Shown: positions 62,523-64,000 of the stretch, piece by piece | How the letters are laid out: each line of letters starts with the position of its first letter | Numbering within the stretch: the stretch's first letter is position 1 | Assembly: GCF_000428845.1 (NCBI RefSeq) | Contig: NZ_AUAS01000008.1 | Coordinates: forward strand, 186,001-250,000 | DNA length: 64,000 bases | Origin: Dyadobacter alkalitolerans DSM 23607 | Lineage (GTDB): Bacteria; Bacteroidota; Bacteroidia; Cytophagales; Spirosomataceae | Direction of reading: 5' to 3' | The notes under the pieces: model-generated | What the model saw: the letters and a program-made list of their open reading frames with translations, nothing else | Database searches by the model: none | What the model was told of the DNA's origin: nothing | Translations under genes and position numbers: made by a program

Positions 62523-63589
62523 ATGATGTCTTCCAAAGTTTCGATCCAGATGTCACTGTCATTCAAGCTCTCCACCAACTGCCAGTGCTGACCGCCTTCT
62601 TTCTCAAAAATCTCTTTATATTCTTCACCAACTTCAATCGTCGTTTCCAAACAATCGGCAACGAATGCAGGCGAAAATGCAAGGACGCTTTTCACACCTT
62701 TTTTGGTCAATTCAGGAATCACTTCATCCGTATAAGGCTTTATCCAGGGATTTTTGCCCAATCGTGACTGGAAGCAAGTCGTATAAGTGCCTTCTTTTAA
62801 GCCCAATCCTTTCACCAGCAAACGAGTCGTTTCAAAGCATTGCGCACGATAACAATGTTGGTTTCTTGCATCCAAATGATCGCAGCAAGATCCGAATTGG
62901 CAGAAACTGCCTGTTACGTCGCCTTTTGTAATCTGTCTTTCAGGCAATCCGTGGTAACTGAAAATCACATGGTCATAATGTTGCTGCGCCATGTATTTTT
63001 TGCCCAGATTCACAAAACCTTCGATAAATTTAGGATGATCCAGGAAGCGGTTGATGAATTTGATCTCCGGCAAAACTTCCCAATCCTGCACCACGCGCAT
63101 CACTTCTTTGTATACAGAACCTGTTGAAGCTGAGGCATATTGTGGGAAAAATGGAACGATAATGATTTCGGAAAGTGTTTGCTTTCTTAATTCTTTCAAA
63201 CCGTTTTCAATGCTCGGGCTTTGGTAACGCATCGCAAGTTCCACAACATAATCATCACCGAGCACGCGCTGCAATTTTTCCTTTACCGAAAAGCCGTAAA
63301 TTTTCAAAGGCGATCCGTCCGGTCTCCAAAGCTGCTTGTAAACTTTTGCTGATTTTGGAGCCCTGAATGGTGCGATTATGAGGTTAATCAGCATCCACCG
63401 GTTAATGTATGGAATGTCGATCACACGCTCGTCCATCAGGAACTCGCGCAGATATTTGCGTACATCAGGCACGGACGGGCTATCCGGCGTTCCCAGATTA
63501 ACGATCAGGACGCCTGTTTTGCGGACCGATTTTATGTTTGTTGAGCTGTCTGGCTGTGCCAATGTTTCCGTATTCATTCTTTCAATCAT
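62507..63589 (-). CDS. hemH: Ferrochelatase
   Basis: Inserts ferrous iron into protoporphyrin IX (last step of haem synthesis). From the ATG at 63589 it is 360 aa: GVLIVNLGTPDSP opening, FSYHGLPERQ (iron-ligand His), PFFPQYASAS and the C-terminal active-site Glu region (SPAFVADCLETTIEV). A run of cysteines in FCQFGSCCDH and NQHCYRAQC is unusual but seen in some family members. ATG 63589 is chosen because it lies 1 nt after the stop of the previous gene (argF-type); a longer frame to 63658 would overlap it. Confidence 0.95.
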   Translation of the reverse strand: MIERMNTETLAQPDSSTNIKSVRKTGVLIVNLGTPDSPSVPDVRKYLREFLMDERVIDIPYINRWMLINLIIAPFRAPKSAKVYKQLWRPDGSPLKIYGFSVKEKLQRVLGDDYVVELAMRYQSPSIENGLKELRKQTLSEIIIVPFFPQYASASTGSVYKEVMRVVQDWEVLPEIKFINRFLDHPKFIEGFVNLGKKYMAQQHYDHVIFSYHGLPERQITKGDVTGSFCQFGSCCDHLDARNQHCYRAQCFETTRLLVKGLGLKEGTYTTCFQSRLGKNPWIKPYTDEVIPELTKKGVKSVLAFSPAFVADCLETTIEVGEEYKEIFEKEGGQHWQLVESLNDSDIWIETLEDIIKKAV

Positions 63590-63590
63590 T

Positions 63591-64000
63591 TCAAATATGT
63601 AGCAAAACTTCACGCAACGCCGCCTGCGCGGACCATTCGCGGTTTGCCGCTTGTTCAATCACCAGTGATCTTGGTCCATCCAAAACCTCATCCGCAACTT
63701 TCATATTCCGGCGCAAGGGCAGGCAATGCATGAATTTTCCATTATCCGTCCGGGACATTTTCGCTTCCGTGATCATCCAGGAAGGATCGCTCGTCAGAAC
63801 CTGTCCGTAATGCTGGTAGGACGACCAGTTTTTGCCATAAACAAAATCGGCACCTTCCAGGGCCTTGTCCTGATCGTAAATCACCTGACCTTTTCCAACA
63901 AATTCCGGCGCAAGATCATAACCTTCGGGATGTGTGATCACAAGTTCCACGTCCATCGGGTTCATCCATTCGCAAAACGAATTGGCAACGGCCTGCGGCA
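63591..64000 (-). CDS. N-acyl-ornithine carbamoyltransferase, C-terminal part (5' end outside window)
   Basis: The last 136 residues of an aspartate/ornithine carbamoyltransferase family protein, reading on the minus strand off the right end. The region PQAVANSFCEWMNPMDVELVITHPEGYDL and the HCLPLRRNMKVADEVLDG motif (catalytic HCLP) are diagnostic of the acetyl/succinyl-ornithine carbamoyltransferase found in Bacteroidota arginine synthesis, which use carbamoyl phosphate (carA is at 11596). Which acyl group it takes cannot be read from this part. Stop directly precedes hemH. Confidence 0.88.
   Translation of the reverse strand, partial: PQAVANSFCEWMNPMDVELVITHPEGYDLAPEFVGKGQVIYDQDKALEGADFVYGKNWSSYQHYGQVLTSDPSWMITEAKMSRTDNGKFMHCLPLRRNMKVADEVLDGPRSLVIEQAANREWSAQAALREVLLHI

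Overview
The window is a piece of a Bacteroidota chromosome, most likely from the order Cytophagales (a Dyadobacter/Spirosoma-like organism; this placement is inference from gene content and protein style). Supporting signs are promoter -7 elements of the TAnnTTTG type, almost no Shine-Dalgarno sequences, a SusC-like TonB-dependent receptor with STN and carboxypeptidase-regulatory domains, DUF4249 and DUF2141 proteins, a C-minus form of ribosomal protein L36, and an N-acyl-ornithine carbamoyltransferase of the type used for arginine synthesis in this phylum. Almost the whole window is coding. I see no tRNA, rRNA, CRISPR array, insertion sequence or prophage.

Layout. 1-11443: the end of the S10 operon followed by the spc and alpha operons (rpsC end, rplP, rpmC, rpsQ, rplN, rplX, rplE, rpsN, rpsH, rplF, rplR, rpsE, rpmD, rplO, secY, map, infA, rpmJ, rpsM, rpsK, rpsD, rpoA, rplQ), all on the + strand, with possible internal control points before rpsH, rpsD and rpoA and a strong terminator after rplQ. 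11596-16031: carA, then eno, a DivIC/FtsB-like division protein and gpmI. 16122-22866: a lipoprotein, a membrane-anchored coiled-coil protein, and mostly minus-strand housekeeping genes (PPK2 kinase, RdgB, FKBP lipoprotein, NrnA-like DHH phosphoesterase), plus ndk and a fasciclin lipoprotein. 22962-26067: a DUF1080 secreted protein, a very long hairpin with a 34-codon ORF, and a LytS/LytR-type two-component pair whose kinase carries an N-terminal pentapeptide-repeat domain. 26386-31104: an envelope-building cluster, uppS, bamA and two OmpH/Skp chaperones. 31360-40734: a secreted Ig-like protein, lspA, proline dehydrogenase, DAHP synthase/chorismate mutase, an SGNH hydrolase with thymidine kinase, an unrecognised phylum-typical protein, an HMG-CoA-lyase-like enzyme and a sugar-nucleotide epimerase.

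40979-48048 is the most distinctive accessory block: a secreted protein of unknown function, a TonB-dependent receptor, a DUF4249 lipoprotein and an 800-residue MG2-domain protein in a tight operon. It is followed by an Lrp-type regulator divergent from a threonine-to-glycine pathway (SDR-type threonine dehydrogenase and Kbl). 50890-50967 is a REP-like palindrome between convergent genes. 51005-59823 carries two transglutaminase-like proteins, one paired with an alpha-E protein, a YceI protein, a ceramidase-like membrane hydrolase, a Gfo/Idh/MocA oxidoreductase, a hotdog thioesterase, a DUF2141 protein and a HerA-like ATPase. The window ends with glmM, a cysteine desulfurase, ferrochelatase and the C-terminal part of an acylornithine carbamoyltransferase.

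Most of the window is core metabolism and translation. The best candidates for something less well described are the pentapeptide-repeat histidine kinase (23850-26067), the long hairpin just before it, the receptor/DUF4249/MG2 operon, and the alpha-E/transglutaminase pair that has no adjacent ATP-grasp gene. No wholly new system can be claimed from the sequence alone.
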